Assembly: GCF_022829545.1 (NCBI RefSeq)
Contig: NZ_JAKSYM010000211.1
Location: 1 to 55,768 of the forward strand
Reading direction: 5' to 3'
Length of the DNA: 55,768 nucleotides
DNA from: Methylobacterium sp. J-030
GTDB taxonomy: Bacteria > Pseudomonadota > Alphaproteobacteria > Rhizobiales > Beijerinckiaceae
The notes under the pieces were generated by a model, which was not told the DNA's origin, ran no database searches, and saw only the letters and a list, made by a program, of their open reading frames with translations. The first letter of the stretch is position 1, and each line of letters begins with the position of its first letter. A program made the position numbers and the translations under genes. Shown here in pieces: positions 8,559 through 18,707 of this stretch.

Positions 8559-9932
8559 TCAGGCCGCCTGGGCCTCCACCCGGTTCCGCCCCGCCGCCTT
8601 GGCCCGGTAGAGGGCAAGGTCGGCCCGCCGGAGCATGGCGCCGGGATCCGCGTCGTCCGTCTGCCGCACGGCGACGCCGATCGAGACCGTCACGCCGATG
8701 GACCGGGTCGCCCGCTGCACCGCGAACGGTACCGCCTCGACCCGCTCGCGGATGCGCTCGGCGATCACCTGCGCCTCGGCGAGGCCGGCCTCCGGCAGGA
8801 TCACCACCACCTCCTCGCCGCCGTAGCGCGCCACGATGTCGACCGGCCGCGTGTGCTGGCGGACCCGGTCGGCGAAGCCCCGCAGCACCTCGTCCCCGGC
8901 CTCGTGGCCGTAGCCGTCGTTGATCCGCTTGAAGTGGTCGATGTCGAGGATCAGGGCGGCAAGCGCGGAGCGCCGGGTGCCCGGCTCCGAGAACACCGCG
9001 CCGAGGTGGTTGTCGAGGTAGCGCCGGTTGTGCAGGCCGGTCAGCGCGTCGGTCACGGCCATCTGCAGGGAGGCCTGCATCGCCCCCCGGAGCGCGTCCG
9101 TGAAGCGCCGGCGCTTCACCTGGGTCCGGGCCCGGGCCATCAGCTCGTTGCGGTCGACCGGGCGCATCAGGAAGTCGTGCACGCCGAAATCGAGCCCGCG
9201 CACCACCCGGGCGCGGTCGTGCTCCTCAGCCAGCATGATCAGCGGCATGGCGCGGGTGCGGTCGAGCGAGCGGAGCTGGCTGCACAGGCGCAGGCCGTCG
9301 AACCCGTCGAGGTCGAGGCTCACCAGGGCGAGGTCGAACCCGCCCTCGGCGGCGAGCACCAGGGCCGCCTGCGGATCGGGCTCGATCGTCACCGCGTGGT
9401 GCTGGCGGAGCGCCCCGGCGAGGCGCTCGGCCGAGCCGGGGCGGTCCTCGATCAGCAGGATCCGGGCGTCGAGGCCGGTCTCCGCCGCGGCGAGCGCCAG
9501 GGGATCGCCGATCCCGAACTCGGCGGAGGCCAAGGCCCGCTGGCGCAGCTCGTCGGTGACCGCCTTGAGGCGGACGAGGCTGCGCACCCGGGTGAACAGG
9601 GCGGTGTCGTCCACGGGCTTGGTCAGGAAGTCGTCCGCGCCCGCATCGAGGCCGCGCAGGCGGTCGGAGGGCTGGTCGAGGGCCGTGACCATCACCACCG
9701 GGATATGGGCGGTGACCGGGTTGCCCTTGAGGTGGCGGCAGACCTCGAACCCGTCCATGCCGGGCATCATCACGTCGAGCAGGACGAGGTCGCACAGGCC
9801 CTGCTCGCAGATCGAGATGGCGTCCCGGCCGTTCATGGCGGTGACGGTGTCGAAATATTCGAGCCCGAGCTTCGTCTCCAGAAGCTTCACGTTGGGGAAC
9901 AGGTCGTCGACGATCAGGACGCGGGCCGACAT
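8559..9932 (-). CDS. pleD: PleD-type diguanylate cyclase response regulator, 457 aa
   Basis: Two receiver domains (about residues 1-125 and 150-275) precede a GGDEF domain (about 290-455). Receiver 1 has the phosphoacceptor Asp53 in LLDVMMP; receiver 2 is diverged, as in PleD. The active-site motif reads GGEEV and is preceded by an intact RxxD inhibitory site (RPVD), so synthesis of c-di-GMP with product feedback is expected. In Caulobacter PleD drives the swarmer-to-stalked change at the cell pole. It lies 131 bp downstream of divK on the same strand, the conserved alphaproteobacterial order, so the two are probably co-transcribed. Confidence 0.93.
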   Translation of the reverse strand: MSARVLIVDDLFPNVKLLETKLGLEYFDTVTAMNGRDAISICEQGLCDLVLLDVMMPGMDGFEVCRHLKGNPVTAHIPVVMVTALDQPSDRLRGLDAGADDFLTKPVDDTALFTRVRSLVRLKAVTDELRQRALASAEFGIGDPLALAAAETGLDARILLIEDRPGSAERLAGALRQHHAVTIEPDPQAALVLAAEGGFDLALVSLDLDGFDGLRLCSQLRSLDRTRAMPLIMLAEEHDRARVVRGLDFGVHDFLMRPVDRNELMARARTQVKRRRFTDALRGAMQASLQMAVTDALTGLHNRRYLDNHLGAVFSEPGTRRSALAALILDIDHFKRINDGYGHEAGDEVLRGFADRVRQHTRPVDIVARYGGEEVVVILPEAGLAEAQVIAERIRERVEAVPFAVQRATRSIGVTVSIGVAVRQTDDADPGAMLRRADLALYRAKAAGRNRVEAQAA

Positions 9933-10063
9933 GGTTCCTCGCTGACGCGTGGCAGGGCGGCCCGGGACGGGCGGGTCGGGACACGGCCACGCATCGAGAC
10001 AGACGGTTCAGGCGGTCCCCCGGCTCGGTCGGGGAGCCGCCTCAACGGTATGCCCCTCCGGAG

Positions 10064-10435
10064 TCACCGCGGCTCAAGATACGCGCGAACCGTTGCCAAA
10101 AACTTCGCGACCGAGATCGGCTTCGACAGATACGCCTCGCAGCCGCCCTCGCGGATCCGCTCCTCATCGCCCTTCATGGCGAAGGCCGTGATGGCGATCA
10201 CCGGGATGGACTTGAGGTCGTCGTCCTCCTTGAGCCACTTGGTGACTTCGAGGCCCGAGACCTCCGGGAGCTGGATGTCCATCAGGATCAGGTCGGGGTG
10301 GTGGGCGCGCGCCAGCTCGATCGCCTCAATGCCGTGGGCGGTCTTGAGCGTCGCGTAGCCGTTCGCCTCCAGGAGGTCGTTGAACAGCTTCATGTTCAAC
10401 TCGTTGTCCTCGACGATCAGCACCGTCTTCTTCAT
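10064..10435 (-). CDS. divK: Single-domain response regulator DivK, 123 aa
   Basis: This is a stand-alone receiver domain with Asp53 in LILMDIQLP, the acidic pocket at EDN (9-11), a conserved Thr in ITAFA and the SKPIS lysine loop. Size and sequence fit DivK, which in Caulobacter binds and switches the kinases DivJ, PleC and DivL to control CtrA and division polarity. It precedes pleD and is divergent from the DUF3572 gene, with about 75 bp between them. Confidence 0.93.
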   Translation of the reverse strand: MKKTVLIVEDNELNMKLFNDLLEANGYATLKTAHGIEAIELARAHHPDLILMDIQLPEVSGLEVTKWLKEDDDLKSIPVIAITAFAMKGDEERIREGGCEAYLSKPISVAKFLATVRAYLEPR

Positions 10436-10509
10436 GATCCGTTGTCCCGGTGCTCGCTGATCATGATTAGCGGGCGGTGAAGCCCCTCCATCACCTTTGT
10501 AGCGTTGAC

Positions 10510-10812
10510 ATGTTGATGAATGGCAAACCTCTTCAAGGGGATGAGGCCGCGGAGCGGCTCGCCCTCAACGTTCTGCTGTGGATCACGGGGGAGGAGGACC
10601 GCCTCCTGCCGTTCCTCGCGGCGACCGGTCTCGACCTCGATACGCTGCGCGCGAGCGTCCGGGAGCCGGCTTTCCTGGTCGGCGTCCTCGATCACGTGAT
10701 GGGCGACGAGAACGTGCTTCTGGCCTGTGCACGGGCGCTGGACGTGAAGCCGGAGCGGATCGCCACGGCGTGGCACCGGCTCTCGCCGCGGCCGGATGAC
10801 GAGTGGGCGTGA
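10510..10812 (+). CDS. DUF3572 family protein, about 100 aa
   Basis: This small acidic protein has the pattern of DUF3572: an [28 protein letters not shown] helix pair, an LDLDTLRA segment and a C-terminal [14 protein letters not shown] helix. Function is unknown. The family often sits divergently next to divK in alphaproteobacteria, as here. The ATG at 10510 or the one at 10516 is preferred to the earlier 10477 ATG because family similarity begins there; no strong ribosome binding site decides between them. Confidence 0.75.
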   Translation: MLMNGKPLQGDEAAERLALNVLLWITGEEDRLLPFLAATGLDLDTLRASVREPAFLVGVLDHVMGDENVLLACARALDVKPERIATAWHRLSPRPDDEWA

Positions 10813-10833
10813 GGCGTTCCCGCTTGTCGGGCG

Positions 10834-10993
10834 CAGCCCTCTCCCGGGCGCATGAAACGCAGTGGAATGCGACCCGGGATCCAGCGCGAGACGACGCAGA
10901 GCGTCCGGTTGGACGGTGCCGCCGACGCGGTTTGTTCCTGCGCTGGGTCCCGGATCAGGTTCCGCTTCGCTCCACCTGTCCGGGGAAGGGCGC
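10834..10993 (+). repeat. Long palindromic repeat, family C, copy 1
   Basis: A roughly 160-bp interrupted palindrome: a left arm containing GCGACCCGGGATCCAGCGC and a right arm containing GCGCTGGGTCCCGGATCAGG that largely pair, around a central segment with its own small hairpins. A reverse-oriented copy lies at 45474-45640 and a one-armed remnant at 23787-23836. It has no coding content. It fills the gap between the convergent DUF3572 and EipB genes. Confidence 0.75.
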
Positions 10994-11016
10994 GCTTCAT
11001 GGGCGCGGGTGGGCCC

Positions 11017-11976
11017 TCACGGCGTGCAGCCCTTCCCCGCGTCCTTGTCGCCCTTCCCCGCGGTGGCGTCGATGTCGAGAGCGGTCATGTCGCCCAGGAT
11101 GGCGAAGTCGCCGTAATCAAGCTTGAGCGCGCCGCTCACCCCGTTCTCGTAGAGGTCGAAGCCGAGGGTGTAGATCGGCGTGCGCTCGCCGGCGCCCTCG
11201 GTGTAGTAGCTCAGGCGCACCGGCCAGTGCGGCATGCCGGCGATCGCCCCCGCGCGGAGCGGCTTGTCCCGGGTCGAGCCGGAGGCCGGCGCCGGACCCG
11301 TCTCAGTGTGGCCGATCACCGCAAACGTGTCGTAGACCTTCTTCCCGTCGTCGGACCCGTCGAAGACCTTGACCGAAAGGGTCGACTGTCCCGCCCGCGC
11401 GGCCTCGATCAGCCGGCGCATGTGCTCGCTCGGGAACAGCACCGGCCCCTCGACGGTGAACGGCTTGGCGCCGCCCTTCAGCTTCACCGTGACGGCATCG
11501 CCCTGGTCGGTGGCGGTCCCGTCCACCGGGGCGGCGGGCTGGTTGTTGGTCAGCGTCGTCGTCTTGAACCGGAACTCCCGGCCCTGCCCGCCCTCGAAGG
11601 TGGTGCTGCGCATGTCGGACAGGCGCGCCCCGGTCTCGCCGGAGGACAATTCCGTCACCTGCCGGGTCAGCATCGTATAGCCGCGGCAGGCATCCCCCCG
11701 GAAATCGATGACGATGCGCCCGCGGGCGCTCTCGACCGAACGGCTGCTGCCGCCCTCGTCCAGCGACAGGTCGTAGACGGCCCGGTGGTTGGCGAGCACG
11801 ATTGCGGGCGCCGGGGCCGGAGCCTGCGGAGGGGTCTGGGCCGGGGTCTGGGCCGGGGCCTGGTTCTGCGCCCCGGGCACGGGGGCGGTCGGCTCGGAGA
11901 CGACGGGGGCCGCCTGCGCGCTCCAGGCGGAGACGAGAAGGCCGGCCGTCAGCAGGCGATGGAGGCGCAGGCGCAT
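11017..11976 (-). CDS. eipB: EipB-like periplasmic cell-envelope protein (DUF1849), 319 aa
   Basis: A signal peptide (about residues 1-22, ending SAQA) is followed by a Pro/Ala/Gln-rich linker and a DUF1849 domain starting at LANHRAVYDLSL. Landmarks are RGRIVIDFRGDACRGYTM, SSGETG, LFPSEHMRRLI and the YYTEG region; two cysteines (in DACRGY and near the C-terminus) could form the disulfide described for Brucella EipB. EipB is a periplasmic beta-spiral protein needed for envelope integrity in Brucella. The ATG at 11976 is chosen because a GAGGTC Shine-Dalgarno precedes it and the signal peptide starts there. Confidence 0.85.
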   Translation of the reverse strand: MRLRLHRLLTAGLLVSAWSAQAAPVVSEPTAPVPGAQNQAPAQTPAQTPPQAPAPAPAIVLANHRAVYDLSLDEGGSSRSVESARGRIVIDFRGDACRGYTMLTRQVTELSSGETGARLSDMRSTTFEGGQGREFRFKTTTLTNNQPAAPVDGTATDQGDAVTVKLKGGAKPFTVEGPVLFPSEHMRRLIEAARAGQSTLSVKVFDGSDDGKKVYDTFAVIGHTETGPAPASGSTRDKPLRAGAIAGMPHWPVRLSYYTEGAGERTPIYTLGFDLYENGVSGALKLDYGDFAILGDMTALDIDATAGKGDKDAGKGCTP

Positions 11977-12005
11977 GGATGACCTCGGTTCAGAACGCCT
12001 CACGA

Positions 12006-12025
12006 AACGCCCGGGCACGGGCGTT
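12006..12025 (-). terminator. Hairpin after the ABC exporter gene
   Basis: AACGCCCG and its exact reverse complement flank a 4-nt loop. It lies about 95 bp past the ABC gene stop and upstream of eipB on the same strand. The following sequence is TCGTG rather than a T-run, so the terminator call is tentative. Confidence 0.4.
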
Positions 12026-12118
12026 CTCCCTCTGACCGCGACGGCGCAGCGGGAGTTTTGTGAGCGGCTCTCAGTCCGCCGCAGATAGCAGGCTTGGCGA
12101 ATCGGGCAATCCTGGGGA

Positions 12119-13978
12119 CTACCGGTAGCCCTCGGCCTGGAGGGTGAACAGCTCGGCGTAGCGGCCGCCCCGGGCCATCAGGGCGGCGTGGTTCCCCGCC
12201 TCCAGCACCCGGCCGCCCTCCAGCACCAGGATGCGGTCGGCCATCCGCACGGTCGAGAAGCGGTGCGAGATCAGCACCGTCGTGCGCCCCGCCGAGAGCT
12301 CCCGGAACCGCGCGAAGACGTCGTACTCGGCCCGGGCATCGAGGGCGGCGGTGGGCTCGTCCAGGATCAGGATCTCGGCCTCGCGCATGTAGGCCCGGGA
12401 CAGGGCGATCTTCTGCCACTCGCCCCCGGAGAGGTCGAGGCCGCCCGAGAAGAGCTTGCCGAGCGGCTGGGCGTAGCCCTCGGGCAGGCGCTCGATCACC
12501 GGGGCGGCGAGGCCCCGGACGGCGGCGCCCGCGATCCGGTCGGTATCCGCGGCGGCCTCGATCCGGCCGACCGCCACGTTCTCCCCCGCGGTGAGCTGGA
12601 AGCGGACGAAATCCTGGAAGATCGCGCCGATCCGCGCCCGCAGCTCCGCGAGGTCGTATTCCGGCAGCGGCACCCCGTCGAGGAGCACGCGGCCCTCGTG
12701 CGGATCGTAGAGCCGGGTCATCAGCTTGACGATCGTGGTCTTGCCGGCGCCGTTGCCGCCGACCAGCGCCACCGTCTCGCCGGCCCGCACCGCGAAGGAC
12801 AGGTGGCGCAGCGCGAAGGTCTGCGTGCCGGGATAGCGGTAGCCGACATCCTCGAAGACCAGCCCCTCCCGGATCGGGCTCGGCACCGGCACCGGATGCG
12901 CGGGCGTGCGGACCTGCGGCCGGATCGCGAAGAACGTGTAGAAGTCGTCCAGGTACTGGGCCTGCCCGGTCACCTGGGTCAGGCCGAGGAGCAGCCCCTC
13001 GATGCCGCCGCGCAGGCGCTGGAACGCCCCGGCCAGGAAGGCGAGATCCCCCACCGAGAATGATCCTGCCACGGTCCGCCAGACGATCGCCGCGTAGGCG
13101 GCATAGTAGGCGAGCGTCCCGAGGCTCGCGAAGGCGAAGCCCCAGTGGGCCCGGGCGGTGGCGAGGCTGCGGTTCTCCGCGAGCAGCCGCCCGGCCATCG
13201 CCCCGTAGAGGCCGGTGAGGTAGTCGGACAGGCCGAACAGCTTGATCTCCTTGGCGGTCTCGACGCTGGCGCCGACGTAGCGCAGGTAATCGAGCCGGCG
13301 CCGCTCCGGGCTGCGGAACCACGCGAGGCGGTAGCCGGCCTTGGTGAAGTGCCACTCGTTGAGGAGCGCCGGCACCAGGGCGGCGCCGATCAGCGCCACC
13401 AGCCAGGGCGTGAACGCCGCGACCCCCGCGGCCAGCGAGGCCAGGGTCAGCAGGGCCTGGACCTGGCCGAGCACCGTTCCGATGAGACCGGTGCGGCCGC
13501 TGACCTGCCGGCGCGCCCGCTCCAGCCGGTCCTGCTGGGCGCTGTCCTCGAACTGCGCGAGGTCGAGGGCGGCGGCGTGCGCCATCAGCCGCAGGGAGGC
13601 CGCGTTGGCGTAACGGTCGCCGATCAGGGTCTCGGTGAGATTCGTGAGCCGGCCGGTCAGGTCCGACAGCAGGGCGAGGCCGAACTCGGCCGCCACCAGA
13701 CCGGCGAGGCGGGCCCGTCCGGGATCGGCGAGCCATCCGGAAAACCCCGACTCCGGCGCCGGGCGGGCGTGCTCGGCCACGATCCCGTCGAGGATCAGCT
13801 TGGCGAGGTACAGGGTCAGGACCGGCAGGCAGGCGGCCAGGAGGCGCAAGGCCAGGCTCGCGGCGAGGAGGCGCGGGCTCGAAGCCGCGACCTCGCGGAA
13901 CAGGGTCGGCAGGTAGCGCAGGGCCCCGAGGCGCGCCCCCGGGCGGTCGGCCGGACCGGTCATCGCCGCGCGATCCAA
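12119..13978 (-). CDS. ABC exporter, fused permease and ATPase, 619 aa
   Basis: An N-terminal membrane domain of about six helices (to about residue 330) is followed by a nucleotide-binding domain with Walker A GGNGAGKT (about 406), the variant signature LSGGEWQK (about 513), Walker B EILILDEP and the switch His in LISHRFS. This half-transporter should work as a homodimer exporting an unknown substrate (lipid, peptide or drug). The annotated ATG at 13978 is the longest start; a second ATG five codons inside is equally likely. No dedicated partner gene is adjacent, and the neighbouring HhH gene is divergent. Confidence 0.88.
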   Translation of the reverse strand: MDRAAMTGPADRPGARLGALRYLPTLFREVAASSPRLLAASLALRLLAACLPVLTLYLAKLILDGIVAEHARPAPESGFSGWLADPGRARLAGLVAAEFGLALLSDLTGRLTNLTETLIGDRYANAASLRLMAHAAALDLAQFEDSAQQDRLERARRQVSGRTGLIGTVLGQVQALLTLASLAAGVAAFTPWLVALIGAALVPALLNEWHFTKAGYRLAWFRSPERRRLDYLRYVGASVETAKEIKLFGLSDYLTGLYGAMAGRLLAENRSLATARAHWGFAFASLGTLAYYAAYAAIVWRTVAGSFSVGDLAFLAGAFQRLRGGIEGLLLGLTQVTGQAQYLDDFYTFFAIRPQVRTPAHPVPVPSPIREGLVFEDVGYRYPGTQTFALRHLSFAVRAGETVALVGGNGAGKTTIVKLMTRLYDPHEGRVLLDGVPLPEYDLAELRARIGAIFQDFVRFQLTAGENVAVGRIEAAADTDRIAGAAVRGLAAPVIERLPEGYAQPLGKLFSGGLDLSGGEWQKIALSRAYMREAEILILDEPTAALDARAEYDVFARFRELSAGRTTVLISHRFSTVRMADRILVLEGGRVLEAGNHAALMARGGRYAELFTLQAEGYR

Positions 13979-14064
13979 CGCCGAAGGACGCCGGCCGGTT
14001 GGCCGAAACGCGACGAAAGCATAAGCTGTAGCATTATAGAGGCTTAGATCTCGTCGAGTGGTGT

Positions 14065-14652
14065 GTGCTCAGCGGCCCTGCGATCCTCAGAATCTCACTT
14101 CTCCTCATCATCGCCGGCATCCTCGCCGCGGTGGTGCAGGCCCTGTTGCCGAGCCCGGCGCCCGCGCCCGTGTCCCAACCCGTGCCGCCTCAGGTGGCCG
14201 AGCCGCCGGCCGTCGTCCAGCCAAGTCCGCCGACGCCTGTCCCGGCACCGGCGGCCGGGTCCGATCGGGGCCTCAACGCATCGCCCCCGACCGACGCTCC
14301 GCCTCAGATCGCCGCGGCGCCCGCCGCCCCGGGTCAGATGCCGTCCGACGCCCTCGCCTTCCCGTCCGATCCGGCCGCGCAAGGTCAGGCTCCGGCTCAG
14401 CCGCAGGGACAGGAAGCCGCCGCCCAGGCCGAGGTCGAGAAGGCCGAGGACAGCGCCGGGCCCCGGGCCCTGGCGGTGGTCGACCTGAACACCGCCTCGG
14501 TGGCCGATCTCAACCGCCTGCGGGGGGGCGGCGCCATCGGCCGGGCGATCGTCGCCAAGCGCCCGTACACGTCGGTGGAGCAGCTGTTGTCGAAGCGGGT
14601 GCTCAGCCGGGCCGTGTACGAGCGGATCAAGGATCAGGTGACGGTGCGGTGA
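14065..14652 (+). CDS. Membrane-anchored helix-hairpin-helix protein, 195 aa
   Basis: The protein has one N-terminal hydrophobic helix (about 8-27), a long Pro/Ala/Gln-rich linker and a C-terminal ComEA-like helix-hairpin-helix domain (about 138-195) containing DLNTASVADLNRLRGGG and an ERIKDQV helix. ComEA-type HhH domains bind DNA, which would suit a periplasmic DNA-binding role, but no other competence genes are near. The start is a GTG with a weak ribosome binding site, so the exact N-terminus is uncertain. Confidence 0.7.
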   Translation: MLSGPAILRISLLLIIAGILAAVVQALLPSPAPAPVSQPVPPQVAEPPAVVQPSPPTPVPAPAAGSDRGLNASPPTDAPPQIAAAPAAPGQMPSDALAFPSDPAAQGQAPAQPQGQEAAAQAEVEKAEDSAGPRALAVVDLNTASVADLNRLRGGGAIGRAIVAKRPYTSVEQLLSKRVLSRAVYERIKDQVTVR

Positions 14653-14698
14653 GGCGGCCGAGGATATAACCTAGGTCGATCGAGGATATCCAACGGGC

Positions 14699-14947
14699 AT
14701 GGACATGCCGCTCTCCGTCAAGGATCCGCAGGTCGATGCGCTTGCGACGCATCTCATGCTGCTGCTGGGGACGAACAAGACGGACGCGGTGCGCCGTGCC
14801 CTTCAGAGCGAGATCGCCCATCAGACGGGCAAGCGCGATCTGTTCGAGCAGACGGCGGACTTCGTCCAGGCGCTTCGTGAGCGGGCCGGGCCCGAGCTGA
14901 AGCCTGCCGACGCGGCCTTCATCGACAGCCTCTATGAGCGCCGTTGA
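14699..14947 (+). CDS. vapB: VapB-type antitoxin, 82 aa
   Basis: It matches the Rv0623-like/PSK transcription factor antitoxin family: MPLSVKDPQVDALA at the start, then TNKTDAVRRALQSEI, the DNA-binding segment typical of VapB, and an acidic C-terminal tail that would wrap the toxin. The partner vapC just downstream is destroyed, so this is now an orphan antitoxin or a free regulator. Two ATGs, at 14699 and 14705, are possible; family alignment favours the second. Confidence 0.8.
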   Translation: MDMPLSVKDPQVDALATHLMLLLGTNKTDAVRRALQSEIAHQTGKRDLFEQTADFVQALRERAGPELKPADAAFIDSLYERR

Positions 14948-14957
14948 GGCGGCACCG

Positions 14958-15081
14958 ATGTTCGTGGACGCTTCGGCTCTCACCGCTCGCCCTGTGGGAG
15001 ACCACCGTGGCCGTGGCGCGTAATCTCGACCTCACGATTCCGGACGCCCGCAACATCGCCGGCGCTGCGGGCTGGATCTAA
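14958..15081 (+). pseudogene. vapC: vapC toxin remnant (PIN domain, internally deleted)
   Basis: An ATG 10 bp after vapB opens MFVDASALTA, the start of VapC PIN toxins with the first catalytic Asp. About ten codons later the homology jumps: in another frame from 14992, LWETTVAVARNLDLTIPDA matches a segment that normally lies tens of residues further on, and it ends at TAA 15079-15081. The rest of the PIN domain, including the later acidic residues, is missing. At least two deletions have removed the toxin. Confidence 0.75.
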
Positions 15082-15091
15082 GGAGAGGCGG

Positions 15092-15499
15092 ATGTCCCGC
15101 TACACCGTGCTGATCGATGGCGAGGCCGGTGCCTACGGCGTCGCGGTGCCCGATTGCCCCGGCTGCACCGCCATGGGCGCGACCGTCGACGAGGCGATGG
15201 CGAATGCCACGGCCGCCCTGAGCGAGTGGATGGCGGATCGCATCGCGGCCGGCCTGTCGCCGCCGGTCCCGCGCGGGCCGGATGCCCTGCGCGTCGACCC
15301 GGCCCTGGCCGAGGTGCTGGAGGAGGCGACGCTCGGCCTCGTCCCGCTGCTGCTCGATTCCGGCCGCCCGGTGCGGGTCAACGTCTCGCTGGACGCGGCG
15401 GCCCTGGCCGAGATCGACGCCGCCGCGCGGGCACGGGGCCTCACGCGATCGGCCTTCCTGGTCTCCGCGGCGCGGGATAAGATCCTGGCTGAGGGCTGA
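15092..15499 (+). CDS. Solitary HicB-family protein, 135 aa
   Basis: The N-terminal half has the HicB partial RNase-H fold (YTVLIDGEAGAYGVAVPDCPG, then a DEAMANATAALSEWM helix). The C-terminal 45 residues look like a ribbon-helix-helix DNA-binding segment (VRVNVSLDAAALAEIDAAAR, then LTRSAFLVSAA). No hicA gene is adjacent, so it is probably a solitary regulator or orphan antitoxin. A strong AGGAG ribosome binding site precedes the ATG. It begins 10 bp after the vapC remnant. Confidence 0.8.
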   Translation: MSRYTVLIDGEAGAYGVAVPDCPGCTAMGATVDEAMANATAALSEWMADRIAAGLSPPVPRGPDALRVDPALAEVLEEATLGLVPLLLDSGRPVRVNVSLDAAALAEIDAAARARGLTRSAFLVSAARDKILAEG

Positions 15500-15506
15500 C
15501 GCGCCC

Positions 15507-16748
<1,242 letters not shown>

Positions 16749-16888
16749 GGGACGGATCCTGCGCGCGGAAGTCGATCTGTTGCCGGGTGCGTAGACCCAT
16801 GCGGGCGCCGCCGCAATGCGGCCTGCCGCGCGTAACCGCGGCTGACTTACGGGCGAAGGCATTGTCGTTACCCGACAGGAGGACCCCC

Positions 16889-17605
16889 ATGGCTCTTCGC
16901 ACCACGATCCGCCCGCTCCTCGGGGCGGCCCTCGGGCTCGGCCTGGCCGCGGCCGTCCTGCTGCCGCGCCTGCCGGCCTTCGCCGACGAGGCACCCCGGC
17001 GCCTGCCGGAGGCCGTGACCCGCTCAGCCGAGGCGCCGGGCCCGCACGTGGCCGTCTTCGCGGGCGGCTGCTTCTGGGGCGTGCAGGGGGTGTTCCAGCA
17101 CGTCCGCGGCGTGACGGGCGCGGTCTCAGGGTACGCCGGCGGCACCCGGGCCGACGCCGATTACCGGACGGTGAGCGGCGGCGGGACCGGTCATGCCGAG
17201 GCCGTGGCGGTCACCTACGACCCGGCCCAGATCCGCTACGACGAATTGCTGCGGATCTTCTTCTCGGTGGCGCTGGACCCGACGCAGGTGGACCGCCAGG
17301 GTCCCGATAGCGGCCGGCAGTACCGCTCGGCCCTGTTCCCGCAGGATTCCGGGCAGGCGCAGGTGGCGCGGGCCTACATCGCCCAGCTCGACGCGGCGAA
17401 GATCTACGCGCGGCCGATCGCCACCCGGATCGAGCCGGGGGCGGCCTTCTACCCGGCGGAGGGCTACCACCAGGACTTCATGGCCCTGCACCCGGGGCAC
17501 CCCTACATCGCCATCAACGACGCGCCGAAGCTCGAAGCCCTGCGCGCCCTGTTCCCGGAGCGGACCACGGCGCAGCCGGCGCTGGTCAACCGCCCGCCGG
17601 CGTGA
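16889..17605 (+). CDS. msrA: Periplasmic peptide-methionine (S)-S-oxide reductase, 238 aa
   Basis: MsrA reduces methionine-S-sulfoxide in proteins. The catalytic Cys is in AGGCFWGVQ, with the conserved [29 protein letters not shown] and EGYHQDF segments. A signal peptide of about 33 residues (LPAFADEA) indicates export, so it would repair envelope proteins. The ATG at 16889 is fixed by an AGGAGG eight bases upstream. No MsrB domain is fused. It is divergent from trpB. Confidence 0.93.
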   Translation: MALRTTIRPLLGAALGLGLAAAVLLPRLPAFADEAPRRLPEAVTRSAEAPGPHVAVFAGGCFWGVQGVFQHVRGVTGAVSGYAGGTRADADYRTVSGGGTGHAEAVAVTYDPAQIRYDELLRIFFSVALDPTQVDRQGPDSGRQYRSALFPQDSGQAQVARAYIAQLDAAKIYARPIATRIEPGAAFYPAEGYHQDFMALHPGHPYIAINDAPKLEALRALFPERTTAQPALVNRPPA

Positions 17606-17628
17606 GGCCGGTCCATATCCCATCCAAT

Positions 17629-17744
17629 CCCCTTATTCTGAGGTGACTGCGTCAGCTGGCCTCGAAGGAGGGCTCCAGGGATCGCGCGGCCTCTGGAGGG
17701 CTCCTTCGAGGCCTCCGCTTCGCTCCGGCGCCTCAGGATGAGGG
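17629..17744. repeat. Interrupted palindrome, family B, copy 1
   Basis: About 116 bp. Outer arms read CCTTATTCTGAGGTG and CGCCTCAGGATGAGG; inner arms read GCCTCGAAGGAGGGCTCCAG and CTCTGGAGGGCTCCTTCGAG; the loop is CG-rich. A second copy is at 26045-26161. It fills the space between msrA and the convergent tyrC gene. Confidence 0.8.
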
Positions 17745-17771
17745 GGGTGGGTGGGAGGATTGGGGTTCGCC

Positions 17772-18707
17772 CTATTCCTCCGGCGGCCGTGGCCTTCCGA
17801 AATCCGGCGCCGCGGTCTCCTGGCCGGAGGCCACGATGCTGCGCCGGATCGCCCGCGTGCGGGTGAACATCGCGTGCAGCGCCTCGCCGTCGCCCCAGCG
17901 CACCGCCTTGGCCAGCGCCGAGAGGTCCTCGTTGAACCGGCCGAGCATCTCCAGCACCGCGTCGCGGTTGTTGAGGAAGATGTCGCGCCACATGGTCGGG
18001 TCCGAGGCGGCGATGCGGGTGAAATCGCGGAATCCGCTCGCCGAGAACTTGATCACCTCGGACTGCGTCGCCTCCTCCAGCTCCGCCGCCGTGCCCACGA
18101 TGTTGTAGGCGATCAGGTGCGGCAGGTGGCTGGTGATGGCGAGCACGTGGTCGTGGTGCTCGGCGCTCATCGTCTCGACATTGGCGCCCATCCCCGCCCA
18201 AAGGGCGCGAACGGTCTCGATCGCCGCCGGGTCGGTGCCCTCGGGCGGGGTCAGGATGCACCAGCGGCCCTGGAACAGGGTCGCGAAGCCTGCGTCCGGC
18301 CCCGAGAACTCGGTCCCGGCGATCGGGTGGCCGGGGACCAGGGCGACGCCGTCGGGCAGGTGCGGCCGGATCGCCGCCACCACGGCTCCCTTCACCGAGC
18401 CGACATCCGAGACGATCGCGCCGGGCTTGAGATGCGGCATCATCTCGGCCGCCGCCGCGCCGATGGCGCCCACCGGGACGCACAGGATCACGAGGTCGGT
18501 GTCGGCCGCGCCCTCCGCCGGGTCGCCGGTGACGCTATCGGCGATGCCGAGTTCGCGCACCCGTTCGCGTACGGCCGGGTCCCGGTCCACCGCCACGATG
18601 GTGCGGGCGAGGCCGTAGCGCCGGGCCGCCCGGGCGATCGAGGAGCCGATCAGCCCGAGGCCGACGATGGCGAGGCGGTTGATGGGGGCCCTGGATTCCT
18701 CAGGCAT
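17772..18707 (-). CDS. tyrC: Prephenate/arogenate dehydrogenase, 311 aa
   Basis: It oxidises and decarboxylates prephenate or arogenate on the way to tyrosine. It has an N-terminal NAD-binding Rossmann motif GLGLIGSS (about residues 16-23), then GSVKGAV and the [11 protein letters not shown] catalytic segment, with the helical dimerisation domain after residue 175. The length is normal for the monofunctional enzyme. Its start overlaps the end of hisC by 8 bp, so the two are translationally coupled in a hisC-tyrC operon, common in this group because HisC-type aminotransferases also act on aromatic substrates. Confidence 0.93.
   Translation of the reverse strand: MPEESRAPINRLAIVGLGLIGSSIARAARRYGLARTIVAVDRDPAVRERVRELGIADSVTGDPAEGAADTDLVILCVPVGAIGAAAAEMMPHLKPGAIVSDVGSVKGAVVAAIRPHLPDGVALVPGHPIAGTEFSGPDAGFATLFQGRWCILTPPEGTDPAAIETVRALWAGMGANVETMSAEHHDHVLAITSHLPHLIAYNIVGTAAELEEATQSEVIKFSASGFRDFTRIAASDPTMWRDIFLNNRDAVLEMLGRFNEDLSALAKAVRWGDGEALHAMFTRTRAIRRSIVASGQETAAPDFGRPRPPEE

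Noticed and set aside
15092..15499. A complete hicAB module at this HicB gene
   Set aside because: No HicA-like frame exists on either side; the sequence before it is a vapC remnant and the one after is trpB.
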